From Kitasatospora sp. MAP5-34 (GTDB lineage Bacteria > Actinomycetota > Actinomycetes > Streptomycetales > Streptomycetaceae): a stretch of 64,000 nt of DNA. Position numbers and translations under genes: made by a program. The notes beneath the pieces were generated by a model. The model was not told the origin of the DNA, did no database searches, and saw only the letters and a program-made list of their open reading frames with translations. Location: contig NZ_JARXZC010000038.1 in the NCBI RefSeq assembly GCF_029894335.1, positions 1 to 64,000 of the forward strand. The letters are read 5' to 3'. This document shows, piece by piece, positions 1 through 7,612 of the stretch; position 1 is the stretch's first letter; each line of letters starts with the position of its first letter.

Positions 1-95
1 TCTCCCCGATGGAGTTCGAACAGCAGCACCACGCAGCAGCTAAACTCTCACTCGCAGCATGAACCCCTGTGTCCACAATCCGGGGGTCACCTCAC
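1..95 (+). mobile_element. right end of an IS3-family element (partial)
   Basis: The window opens inside an insertion sequence. The last codons of a transposase are followed at once by an inverted-repeat-like tract around 60-95 (CCCCTGTGTCCACAATCCGG), which resembles the terminal repeat of IS3-group elements. Only this end lies in the window, so the element's full extent and its other repeat cannot be seen. Confidence 0.45.
3..62 (+). pseudogene. IS3-family transposase OrfB, C-terminal end only
   Basis: The frame opened at the left edge reads SPMEFEQQHHAAAKLSLAA then stop. This matches the usual tail of the rve/DDE integrase domain of IS3-family OrfB proteins, in which a Y/L-S-P-x-E-F/Y-E motif follows the last catalytic Glu. 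The rest of the gene lies off the window, so it is unknown whether the gene is intact. The inverted-repeat-like sequence directly after the stop codon supports the IS3 reading. Confidence 0.5.
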
Positions 96-189
96 TTTGT
101 CACGAAAACCAAGTGCGCGTGAAGCACGAACGCACAGTGCCTGCCTGTACGGATCTCCTGATACTCAGCCATAAACCAACTGTAGTACG

Positions 190-1407
190 GTGATTGTCAT
201 GCAGCTCCGGTACAGCTTCCGCATCCACCCGACGATAGGTCAGCGCGTTTCGCTGGCCCGTGCGTTCGGGTGCGCGCGGACCGTCTGGAACGATGCGCTG
301 CGGCTGGTCCAGCCGGTCAAGGCGGCCAACAAGCTGCTCGGCAACCCGCGCAAGCGGATCGCCGAAGGCCCGTACCAGCGGATACCGAAGAGCGCCGATC
401 TGTCGAAGCTGCTGATCACCGAGGCGAAGAAGGCCGAGGAACGGGCCTGGCTGGCCGACACGTCCCCGGTCGTCCTTCAGCAGGCCCTACGGGACTTCGA
501 CAAGGCTTGGGCCGCGCACGAGGATTCCAAGTCGGGTAAGCGCACCGGCCCGCAGATCGAAGAGCCCCGCTTCAAATCCCGCAAGAACAACCGGCAGGCG
601 ATCCGGTTCACCGCCAACGCGAGGTTCTCGATCACCGGTCAGGACCGTCTTCGCCTGCCGAAGATCGGTGACGTCAAGGTCACCTGGTCGCGTCGGCTGC
701 CGTCGGACCCCACGTCGGTGACGATCATCAAGGACCCCGCCGGACGGTACTGGGCCTCTTTCGTGGTCGAGACCGAGCCGCAGATCCTGCGCGAGACCCT
801 TGTGGACGTGGGCATCGATCTGGGGTTGACCCACTTCGCGATCCTGTCCGACGGCCGGAAGATCGACAGTCCGAAGTTCCTGCGCCGGGCCGAGAAGAAA
901 CTGAAGAAGGCCCAGCGCCAGCACGACCGAAAGGCCAAGGGAAGCAACAACCGGGCCAAGGCCCGCGTCAAGGTCGCCAAGATCCACGCCCACACGGCCA
1001 ACGCCCGACGCGGCTTCCACCACAAGCTGAGCACCGAGATCATCGGCGACAACCAAGCCGTCTATCTCGAAACGCTCACGGTGCGCGGACTCGCCCGGAC
1101 TCGCATGGCCAAGTCCGTCCACGACGCCGGATGGTCCAGCTTCGTCAGCATGCTGGAGTACAAGGCGATCAAGCACGGCCGGACCGTCATCCGGGTGGAC
1201 CGGTTCTTCCCTTCGTCGCAGATCTGCGCGGACTGCGGGCACCGCGACGGCCCCAAACCGCTCCACGTCCGGACGTGGACCTGCACCAACTGCGGCACCG
1301 CCCACGACCGGGACGTCAACGCGGCCCGCGCCGTCAAGTTCGAGGGACGCCGTATCCGGGCGGCCCAGCAGCACATACCGGGGGACGTACCGGCCCTCAC
1401 CGGGTGA
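190..1407 (+). CDS. tnpB: TnpB, RNA-guided transposon endonuclease
   Basis: A 405-residue protein, the normal length for TnpB, the OMEGA nuclease ancestral to Cas12. The helix-turn-helix OrfB domain covers the N-terminal third. The RuvC triad looks intact: D210 in GIDLG, E294 in YLETL and D375 in DRDVNAARA. The four-cysteine zinc ribbon is complete (C346, C349, C365, C368). In the family, TnpB uses an omega RNA from the element's right end to cut DNA next to a short TAM, which retains the element after excision. The start is GTG at 190; ATG at 199 is an alternative, and neither has a clear ribosome-binding site. No TnpA is nearby, so it would move only with help in trans. With its active site and right end preserved, it may still cut DNA. 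Confidence 0.9.
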   Translation: MIVMQLRYSFRIHPTIGQRVSLARAFGCARTVWNDALRLVQPVKAANKLLGNPRKRIAEGPYQRIPKSADLSKLLITEAKKAEERAWLADTSPVVLQQALRDFDKAWAAHEDSKSGKRTGPQIEEPRFKSRKNNRQAIRFTANARFSITGQDRLRLPKIGDVKVTWSRRLPSDPTSVTIIKDPAGRYWASFVVETEPQILRETLVDVGIDLGLTHFAILSDGRKIDSPKFLRRAEKKLKKAQRQHDRKAKGSNNRAKARVKVAKIHAHTANARRGFHHKLSTEIIGDNQAVYLETLTVRGLARTRMAKSVHDAGWSSFVSMLEYKAIKHGRTVIRVDRFFPSSQICADCGHRDGPKPLHVRTWTCTNCGTAHDRDVNAARAVKFEGRRIRAAQQHIPGDVPALTG

Positions 1408-1585
1408 CCGGGTGAGGTAAACGCCTGCGGAGCCTGGTAAGACCCACCGGTCGGCAATCGGAGGGCACGGGCGCGACTCCCCACCAGGGGAAGGAACCAG
1501 GAACCAGGTAGCACGCCCTCGCGGAGCGGTTGCGCGGGACGCGCTAGGAATCCCCGACGTTCACGCCGGGGAGACTGGGAGTCAA
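1408..1585 (+). ncRNA. probable omega RNA (TnpB guide RNA scaffold)
   Basis: The 178 bp between the tnpB stop and the GTCAA end are rich in short stems and close with the terminal hairpin at 1551-1572. In this family the 3' part of the tnpB transcript is the guide scaffold, and the guide is read from the flanking DNA, so here the guide would start at 1586 (AACTCCCACCCGCGTTTCCT). That flank is the interrupted host gene. The 5' boundary of the RNA probably lies inside the end of tnpB and is not determined here. Confidence 0.5.
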
Positions 1586-1750
1586 AACTCCCACCCGCGT
1601 TTCCTCGGCCACTACCACGATGCCGCGCAAGGCCACCGAGATTTCGTCGCGTACCTTGACGACGGCCTGGAGGCGTACCTGCGCGGCTACCTGTTCTGGC
1701 TCGACCGGCAGCGCGAGCCCCGGCCCGGCGAAGCCCTTCCCCGCCTCTAG
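1586..1750 (+). pseudogene. C-terminal remnant of an interrupted host gene
   Basis: Directly after the TnpB element end, a frame with normal high-GC codon use runs NSHPRFLGHYHDAAQG... and ends LFWLDRQREPRPGEALPRL then TAG at 1748. It has no start codon and reads as the last 54 codons of a gene whose front was cut off at the element boundary. I do not recognise the family. No matching N-terminal part is visible on the left side of the element. Confidence 0.5.
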
Positions 1751-1792
1751 TGTCCACTGCCTGAGTGATCTTGGTTGGTACGTCATGATGCG

Positions 1793-1870
1793 GTGATACG
1801 TCGCCATGAGTTGTCCGACGTCCGGCGGGAGTTGGTGCGGCCATTGCCGCCCACGTCCGTGACGGGCTGT
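1793..1870 (+). pseudogene. IS5-family transposase N-terminal scrap
   Basis: A GTG-initiated frame reads VIRRHELSDVRRELVRPLPP before losing similarity. This resembles the conserved start of Streptomyces IS5-type transposases (MIRRHELSDxxWxxLxPLLP). Only about 25 codons remain and the conserved Trp is missing, so it is a degraded fragment. Confidence 0.4.
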
Positions 1871-1920
1871 CCGTACTCCTCAGGCGGGCGTGACCCTTTG
1901 ACGATGCCTAGGAGGTAGCC

Positions 1921-2238
1921 GTGGGTGAGGAATTCGAAGAGCCGCTGGAGCTGTGGGCGGCGCGGCGCGAGGCACTGCGCCGCCCGGTCGGCGAGCGCCG
2001 TGTGGTGCGCGCCGACGGCCTCCGGCGGGCCGCGCACGTCGACCCCGCCGTGCCCCGCGTGGTGGAGGAGTGGGACGGCGTCCAGTGGGTGATCGTCGCC
2101 ACCGCCGAGGACTACGCCGCCGGGCAGCGCGCCTCCCACGGCATCCGGGATGCCCACACCCGGACGCCTGCCGGGAACGGGCCCGGAACCGGTGGCAGCA
2201 TCCCCGCTGCGGGGACCGGCCGGCACCGCAAGCCCTGA
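1921..2238 (+). CDS. DUF6087-like small protein
   Basis: A 105-residue soluble protein with a GTG start and a strong ribosome-binding site (GGAGG, 5 bases upstream). The first 70 residues follow a pattern I associate with the streptomycete family DUF6087: EPLELWAARREALRRPVGERR, then AAHVDP..PRVVEEWDG.QWVIVATAEDYAA. The function of that family is unknown. The C-terminal third is Gly/Pro/Thr-rich, low-complexity sequence and may be a fused tail. The gene sits alone among transposon and gene fragments, so the context gives no role. Confidence 0.55.
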   Translation: MGEEFEEPLELWAARREALRRPVGERRVVRADGLRRAAHVDPAVPRVVEEWDGVQWVIVATAEDYAAGQRASHGIRDAHTRTPAGNGPGTGGSIPAAGTGRHRKP

Positions 2239-2283
2239 CAGAAGTCCTCGACGCTCCGCACTTGGTACGGGGGCTTCTCCGGT

Positions 2284-2306
2284 ATTTCTGACGGAGCGTC
2301 AGAAAT
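2284..2306. repeat. perfect palindrome with core CTGACGGAGCGTCAG, copy 1
   Basis: ATTTCTGAC, a GGAGC loop and GTCAGAAAT form a perfect 9-bp stem. The 15-base core CTGACGGAGCGTCAG recurs exactly at 3681-3695. The two copies bracket the truncated methyltransferase segment. Confidence 0.7.
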
Positions 2307-2808
2307 GAAACACCTGGCTCTTTGCTGGCCGGCTTTCGTCCACTCCTGGCAGCCCTGCGACTCGAGACGGGGTTCGACCTCAATCAGGGTGCGGTTGCCT
2401 ACCACTGGCAGGTCAACAGGTACGACACCTGGGGCTCGGACTCCCATTCGTGGAGCGGCGGCCTGGGGTTGACACCTCCTGGACCGGCGAGTGGGAAATC
2501 GCACTGCTGCACGACCGTGAGGACCACCTCAGGCGAGTCATCGCGTACGTCGCCCCAAAACCTGGTTGAGCGCACGACAGCGGTGGTCAGCCGACCGTTC
2601 GTTTGCCGGGACCCGACGGTTGGGCAGCGGGCGATCGGGGTCGAGGCCCGTCGCTTGAAGGTTCGGATGGAGAGTCCTGGACGGCGGTCTGCCTGGGGGA
2701 AGAAGTCCGTGCTGGTCTCCCGTCGGAGCGGACGGCCGTCGTCGCCGTGCATTCCGGAGAGGGCAGAGCTGTCTTCCCGTCAACTCTGCGCGACTGCTGA
2801 GACGGTAG
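2307..2808. other. 502-bp stretch without an intact gene
   Basis: No complete gene is convincing here. One plus-strand frame ending TGA near 2570 reads DTSWTGEWEIALLHDRE then DHLRRVIAYVAPKPG and stop, with coding-like composition. It looks like the last 35 or so codons of an unidentified gene. The remainder, including a 170-codon open frame at 2322-2834, shows no recognisable motif and poor codon bias. Confidence 0.4.
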
Positions 2809-3540
2809 GGAGCTGGGCACGACCGCGACAATGAGGCCCGCGTCAGTCTCAACGCCGCCGGATTCCACCCGGAGGTCGTCACCGGCGACGGCGCCAAGGG
2901 CTGGGGCAGGCGAGCCCCCTACGCGCGTACCGTCGCCACCTGCGCAGTCCGGCGCGTCCCACTCCCGTGGATCGAGCAGACGCGCCCCGGCGGCATCATC
3001 CTCACGCCGTGGGACAACCCGTGGATGTGCTGGGGCCTGCTGCGCCTGGTAGTTGGTCGGAATGACGTCGCGGTGGGCAGGTTCTCCCCGTACTCCGCGT
3101 TCATGCTGATGCGCACCCAGCGCACCTCGCTGCGCATCCACGGCGACGTCGTCCGCGAGGAGCACGAGCCGGACGGGTCGACGTCGACACTGCCGCGCCG
3201 GGATGTGGTCTGGGGTGACGCCGGGTTCGCCGTCGGCATGCGCCTGGGCGACGTCGCCCACACCTGGGAGGACGCGCCCATGGAGGGTGTCCATGACCGG
3301 CTCTGGCTGACCACCACCGACGGGACGTCCTGGGCTGCCGTGGACCACGACGGGGGCGACGACGACGTGTTCACCGTCTCCCAGCACGGCCCGCGCCGGC
3401 TGTGGGACGAGGTCGAAGCGGCGTACGCCTGGTGGGTGGAGAACGGCCGTCCCGGTCCCGGCCGGTTCGGTCTCTCGGTCGCGTCCGACGGTGGTCACCG
3501 CGCATGGCTGGACCGGCCGGTGGATGACTGGCAGCTGTAG
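2809..3540 (+). pseudogene. truncated PIMT-type methyltransferase of RiPP systems
   Basis: An open frame follows an in-frame TAG at 2806-2808. It reads straight into the second half of a protein-L-isoaspartate methyltransferase fold: GFHPEVVTGDGAKGW, then ATCAVRRVPLPWIEQTRPGG. The long C-terminal extension typical of RiPP-linked PIMT homologues follows. Its end (GPRRLWDEVEAAY..., RFGLSV..., WLDRPVDDWQL) aligns by eye with the end of the intact methyltransferase at 41698-42789. There is no start codon before 3025, and the SAM-binding GxGTG region is gone. It is a 5'-deleted remnant, probably of a lost graspetide or similar RiPP locus. Confidence 0.7.
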
Positions 3541-3582
3541 CCGGCGCTCTGTGGTCGGCGCCCGGCTCAACGGCCGCCCGCG

Positions 3583-3617
3583 CAGGCGCTCGGCCGGGAA
3601 CCCCGGCCGAGCGCCTG
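3583..3617. terminator. 16-bp perfect hairpin terminator
   Basis: CAGGCGCTCGGCCGGG and CCCGGCCGAGCGCCTG pair perfectly around an AAC loop, 40 bp after the methyltransferase remnant and facing the end of the O-methyltransferase on the other strand. It has no U-tract, as is common in streptomycetes. It could serve both strands. Confidence 0.6.
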
Positions 3618-3680
3618 TGGACTGACCACGTGGTGCAACGGCCCCTGGAGACCGCCCTGTTGCGGGGGCCCGCAGCACAT

Positions 3681-3695
3681 CTGACGGAGCGTCAG
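3681..3695. repeat. palindrome CTGACGGAGCGTCAG, copy 2
   Basis: This is an exact second copy of the core at 2288-2302. It overlaps the stop codon (3692-3694) of the leftward O-methyltransferase. Confidence 0.7.
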
Positions 3696-4738
3696 GCCGC
3701 GACGGCCTCCAGCGCGTAGTACAGGAACGGGCAGGGCAGCGGCGTGACCTTGGTGAGCCGCAGGCCGGAGGCCGCGAACAGCTGCTCGAACTCGGTGAGG
3801 GTGCGCTCGCGGCCGGTGGTGACCACCATCATCTCGATGTCGAAGATGGCCGCGCCCAGGGCCTCGAGCGGGTCCTCGTTCTGGCGGCCCTCGGACAGCA
3901 CCGAGGAGAACACCACGACCCGGCCGTTCCTGGCCAGGCCGGACCGGATGTTGTCCAGGATCTTCTTGCTCGACGCGTCGTCCCAGTCGTGCAGGATGTT
4001 CTTCAGCAGGTACCCGTCGGCGCCGGCCGGGACGGAGTCGAAGAACGAGCCGGCGGTGATCTCGCAACGGTCGGCCACCCCGGCGTCCTTGAGCACCCCG
4101 GGGGCCTCCAGGACGCCGTCCGCCGTGTCGAAGACCGTCCCGCGCAGGGCGGGGTTGGCGGCCAGGATCGCGGCCAGGTGGGTGCCGTTGCCGCCACCGA
4201 CGTCGATCACGTGCCCGAACCCGGTGAAGTCGAACCCCCTGGTGATCGCGGGCAGTTGGACGGCGCTGCCGGCGCCCATCGCCGCGTGGAAGCGCCCCGC
4301 CAGCTCCGGGTCGCCCCCGAGGTGGTCGAAGAGGCCCTTGCCGTGCACCAGGTTGAACGCCGGCTTCCCGGTCCGCACCGACTCCTCCAGCGCGCCCCAT
4401 GCCTGCCAGACGGCCGGCGCCGCGTGCATCGCGTCCAGCGGCGCGGCCTGCACCGGCGAGTCGCTGCGGTACATGCCGCCCAGCACGGTGAGCGAGAACC
4501 GTCCCTGCGCGTCCACCGCCAGCAGGCCCGCCGTGGTGGCGGCCCGCAGCAGGCGCAGCAGGAACCCGGCGTGGGCCCCGGTGGCGGTGGCCAGCTCGTC
4601 GGCGGTCAGCGCCGAGGCGGCGAGCGCGTCGGGGATGCCGAGCCGGGACGTGACGCCGCCGATCTGGTTGATGGCGAAGCCGAAGAGCACCGGCAGGTAC
4701 TCGGCCGGCGTGGGCTGGTCGGTGCTGGAACTGCTCAT
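3692..4738 (-). CDS. SAM-dependent O-methyltransferase (plant-COMT-like fold)
   Basis: A 348-residue class I methyltransferase with the usual two-part layout. A winged-helix dimerisation domain (about 1-110) precedes a Rossmann domain with the SAM-binding motif VIDVGGGNG (177-185) and the catalytic base in LKNILHDWDD (His250). Family members methylate phenolic hydroxyls of aromatic polyketides, phenazines and similar metabolites. It is the second gene of a leftward pair, 81 bp after another O-methyltransferase, and both are divergent from a P450. The context says tailoring enzyme; the substrate is unknown. Its stop codon lies inside a copy of the CTGACGGAGCGTCAG palindrome, so the end of the gene has been touched by that element. 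Confidence 0.88.
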   Translation of the reverse strand: MSSSSTDQPTPAEYLPVLFGFAINQIGGVTSRLGIPDALAASALTADELATATGAHAGFLLRLLRAATTAGLLAVDAQGRFSLTVLGGMYRSDSPVQAAPLDAMHAAPAVWQAWGALEESVRTGKPAFNLVHGKGLFDHLGGDPELAGRFHAAMGAGSAVQLPAITRGFDFTGFGHVIDVGGGNGTHLAAILAANPALRGTVFDTADGVLEAPGVLKDAGVADRCEITAGSFFDSVPAGADGYLLKNILHDWDDASSKKILDNIRSGLARNGRVVVFSSVLSEGRQNEDPLEALGAAIFDIEMMVVTTGRERTLTEFEQLFAASGLRLTKVTPLPCPFLYYALEAVAA

Positions 4739-4819
4739 GGCGCTCCCTAGGTGTGAGATGGCCGGCCCCCGGGGCCGGCCCGGTCGGTCCGGCCGGTCGC
4801 TCCGGTGAGGTCGGTCCGG

Positions 4820-5830
4820 TCAGTCCTTGTGGCAGATGACGAGCGTGTCGAAGTCGGCGAGCGGCCGGTGCGTCACCGTGCAGAACCCGGCGATCCGTGC
4901 CTGCCGGCCGATCTCGGCGACGGTGTACTCGCCGCCCCCGTCGGTGACCAGCAGCATGTTCAGGCTGGCGACCAGGTTCTCGGTGTTGTCGCTCCGCTCG
5001 CCGAGCATCCGGTCGTAGACCAGCAGCGTCCCGCCCGGGTTGACCGCCCGGTACGCCTTGGCCAGTAGCTCCTGGCGCTGCTGCGCGTCCCAGTCGTGCA
5101 GGATGTGGCCGAACACCAGCACGTCCGCGCCCGGCAGCGGGTCGCGGAAGAAGTCGCCCGGGTGGAAGACCGCCCGCCCGGCCTGGACCGGCCCGGCCAG
5201 GTACTCGCGGAAGAACGGCTCAAGCTGCGGCAGGTCGAACAGGTGCCCCTCCAACTCTGGCCGTGCGACCAGCAGTTGGCCGAGCAGGTTGCCCCGGCAC
5301 CCGCCGACGTCCAGTAGCGAGTGGTACTCGGTGCCCTCCAGCGCGGCGATCAGCTCCGCGCCCAGGCCCTGCGTCAGGCCGTCCATCATCCGTACGAAGT
5401 GGCCGAGCGCCACCGGGTCGTCCAGCAGCGCGGTGAAGTCGCCCTGGGCCTGCGGCTTTCCGGTGCGCAGCGCCTCGGCCAGGCGCCCGTACACCGGGTA
5501 GAGGTTGAGGTGGGCCCCGCGCAGGAAGCCGCCGACCGCGCCGGGCCGCCCCGGGACGAGATAGCGGCTCGCGCCCTCGGCGTTGCCAAAACGCCCGTCG
5601 CTCTCGCGCCGCAGCAGGCCGAGCGCCGTCAGCAGGCCGAGGAAGTCGCCGAACCCCCGCCCGTGCAGGCCGAGCCGTCGGCGCAGCTCGGGTACGGTCG
5701 CCGGGCCCTCGTCCAGCACGGCGAACAGGTCGAGCTCGACCGCGGTGAGCAGTGCCTTGGCATCACAGAACTGATTGCCCAGCCGGAGGATACCGGCCGC
5801 GGTGCCGACATCCGGAGCGGTTGCAGTCAT
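4820..5830 (-). CDS. SAM-dependent O-methyltransferase
   Basis: A 336-residue paralogue-type enzyme with an N-terminal winged-helix dimerisation region and the motif LLDVGGCRGN (172-181), in which Cys-Arg replaces the usual Gly-Asn. The catalytic HDWD motif is present (His245). It is the first gene of the leftward pair with the methyltransferase at 3692-4738, and the 214-bp region upstream also serves the rightward P450. The two proteins are only distantly alike, so they probably act on different positions or steps. A role in natural-product tailoring is inferred from the fold and neighbours. Confidence 0.87.
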   Translation of the reverse strand: MTATAPDVGTAAGILRLGNQFCDAKALLTAVELDLFAVLDEGPATVPELRRRLGLHGRGFGDFLGLLTALGLLRRESDGRFGNAEGASRYLVPGRPGAVGGFLRGAHLNLYPVYGRLAEALRTGKPQAQGDFTALLDDPVALGHFVRMMDGLTQGLGAELIAALEGTEYHSLLDVGGCRGNLLGQLLVARPELEGHLFDLPQLEPFFREYLAGPVQAGRAVFHPGDFFRDPLPGADVLVFGHILHDWDAQQRQELLAKAYRAVNPGGTLLVYDRMLGERSDNTENLVASLNMLLVTDGGGEYTVAEIGRQARIAGFCTVTHRPLADFDTLVICHKD

Positions 5831-6044
5831 GCCGGGTCTCCTTTTCCAGGTCGCGCCATTCCGGCCGCGAATCTCGCAGCGCCGGATGGAGGATGACTAG
5901 AACCGGGCTCGTCCCCCGCCCGCGTCCCGGACCCGGCCCGTCCCCCCGGCACCCCGGGCTCGACCCGGCGTCGAGCCCGCCCCCACCGCCCCCGCCCAGA
6001 GTTGGCCCGGCGAAGTCCCGCCACGCAGACGAGAGAGGTGCCAG

Positions 6045-7241
6045 GTGAGTCCGAAGTGCCCGGTCAGCTACCCCTTCCCGTGGGCCCCCGCACCCGACAT
6101 CCCGCAGGACTGGCGGACGATGCGCGAGGGCCCGCTGCTGGAGATCACCCTCCCCAGCGGTGACCCGGCCCTGCTGGTCACCCGCTACAAGGACGTCCGC
6201 CGCCTCTTCGCCGACGAGCGGCTGAGCCGCAACACCGCGCGCTACCCGGCCTCCAGGATCTCCGCCAACAACGACCTGTTCGGCGACCCCGAGATCGACA
6301 ACGACCCGCCCCGCTACCTCGTCGAGCGCAGCATCGTGATGCGCGCCTTCAGCGCCCGCCGCCTCGAGGCGCTGCGGCCCGTGGTCCGGCAGATCACCGC
6401 CGACCTGATCGACGAGATGGAGGCGGCCGGCACCCAGGGCGAGCTGATGGAGGCCTTCGCCTTCCCGCTGCCGATCCTGGTCATCTGCCACATGCTGGGC
6501 GTCCCCCCGCAGGACCGGGACAAGTTCCGCTCCCTGATCGACGGTTTCCTCTCCGTCAGCCGCCTGCCCGACGAGGAGGTGGAGCGCTGCCGGATCGAGT
6601 ACTGGGACTACCTGACCGAGCTGATCGCGGCCAAGAAGGCCGACCCCGGCGACGACCTGATCAGCGAACTTCTCCGGGTCAGCGCCGAGGACCCCGAGAA
6701 ACTGACGGACTATCAACTCCAGCACTGGATCAAGACACTGCTGATCGCCGGCTACGTGACCACCGCCTCGCAGATCGGCACCGGCATGGCCGTCCTGCTG
6801 CACCGCCCGGCGGTCGCCGACGAACTCAAGGCCGACCTCTCACTCGTCCCCTCGGCGGTCGAGGAACTCCTGCGCTACCAGATCATGGGCACCTCGCTCG
6901 GCTCCCTGCGCTACGCCGTCGACGACATCGACCTGCTGGACGGCACGATCATCCCCAAGGGCTCCACCGTCCTGCTCTCGGTCGAGTCCAACATGGACGA
7001 GGAGGTCTTCGCGGACCCCACCGAACTCGACATCCACCGCGAGGACAACCACCACATGACCTTCGGCGCCGGCATCCACTTCTGCGCCGGCGCCGCACTG
7101 GCCCGGATGGAACTGCAGGAGGCCACCGACGGCCTGCTGCGCCGCCTGCCGGGCCTGCGCCTCGCGGTGCCCGGGGAGAAACTGGTCCGCCCGGTCGGAG
7201 GATTCCTGGCCGGCTACGACGACATCCCGGTGAGCTGGTGA
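6045..7241 (+). CDS. cytochrome P450 (class I bacterial)
   Basis: A 398-residue soluble P450 with a GTG start after GAGAGG. The ExxR pair is E274/R277 and the heme loop is FGAGIHFCAG with Cys347 as thiolate ligand. In the I-helix, AGYVTT (235-240) has Val where most P450s carry the acidic residue of AGx(D/E)T; the Thr is kept. Loss of the acid is seen in some biosynthetic P450s whose substrate supplies the proton relay. It is followed 6 bp later by its likely electron donor, a small ferredoxin. The pair is divergent from two O-methyltransferases, consistent with oxidation during secondary metabolism. Confidence 0.92.
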   Translation: MSPKCPVSYPFPWAPAPDIPQDWRTMREGPLLEITLPSGDPALLVTRYKDVRRLFADERLSRNTARYPASRISANNDLFGDPEIDNDPPRYLVERSIVMRAFSARRLEALRPVVRQITADLIDEMEAAGTQGELMEAFAFPLPILVICHMLGVPPQDRDKFRSLIDGFLSVSRLPDEEVERCRIEYWDYLTELIAAKKADPGDDLISELLRVSAEDPEKLTDYQLQHWIKTLLIAGYVTTASQIGTGMAVLLHRPAVADELKADLSLVPSAVEELLRYQIMGTSLGSLRYAVDDIDLLDGTIIPKGSTVLLSVESNMDEEVFADPTELDIHREDNHHMTFGAGIHFCAGAALARMELQEATDGLLRRLPGLRLAVPGEKLVRPVGGFLAGYDDIPVSW

Positions 7242-7247
7242 CCTGCC

Positions 7248-7478
7248 GTGACTGAACTGCGGGTGACGGCCGACAACGAGACCTGCGTGACCAGCAGCCT
7301 GTGCGTGTTCCGGCTGCCCCAGGTCTTCGACCAGGACGCCGAGGGCCGCGTGGTCGTCCTCGACCCGAACCCGCCGGCCGAACTGCGCCGCGACCTGCTG
7401 CGCGCCAGGCGCGGCTGCCCGACCCGCTCGATCAGGGTGGAGGGCGAGGGCGTGCCGCAGGAGGAGCCGCTGGGCTGA
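7248..7478 (+). CDS. P450-associated ferredoxin
   Basis: A 76-residue acidic protein of the actinobacterial [3Fe-4S]/[4Fe-4S] ferredoxin family. The cluster cysteines are C13, C19 and C57 (C-x5-C and the later GCPT), and the position between C13 and C19 that would give a fourth ligand is not Cys. It passes electrons from a reductase to the P450 encoded 6 bp upstream. The close spacing and GTG start suggest co-translation. A strong hairpin follows at 7515-7549. No ferredoxin reductase is seen nearby. Confidence 0.9.
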   Translation: MTELRVTADNETCVTSSLCVFRLPQVFDQDAEGRVVVLDPNPPAELRRDLLRARRGCPTRSIRVEGEGVPQEEPLG

Positions 7479-7514
7479 GGGGCCCGGCGGCGGTTACCCC
7501 TGCGGGGGGACGAG

Positions 7515-7549
7515 GGTGGGGCGTGGCCGGTCGACGGCCACGCCCCACC
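7515..7549. terminator. 15-bp hairpin between convergent genes
   Basis: GGTGGGGCGTGGCCG and CGGCCACGCCCCACC form a perfect 15-bp stem around GTCGA. It lies between the ferredoxin and the convergent MarR gene and is likely a bidirectional terminator. Confidence 0.7.
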
Positions 7550-7612
7550 TGCGTACGTCCCCCTACGTCCCCGCTCGTCCCCGCTCGTCCCCGCACGGGC
7601 ACGCCCGCCCGC

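Larger units (their letters stand above)
190..1585 (+). mobile_element. IS200/IS605-type TnpB-only element
   Basis: This element carries tnpB alone, with no Y1 tnpA transposase beside it, so it is IS1341-like. The right end is recognisable. A hairpin at 1551-1572 (TCCCCGACG, loop TTCA, CGCCGGGGA; one A-C mismatch) is followed by GTCAA at 1581-1585, the usual end of IS605-type elements. Reading frame of a broken host gene resumes directly at 1586. The left end lies somewhere between 96 and 190 and is not resolved. Confidence 0.6.
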
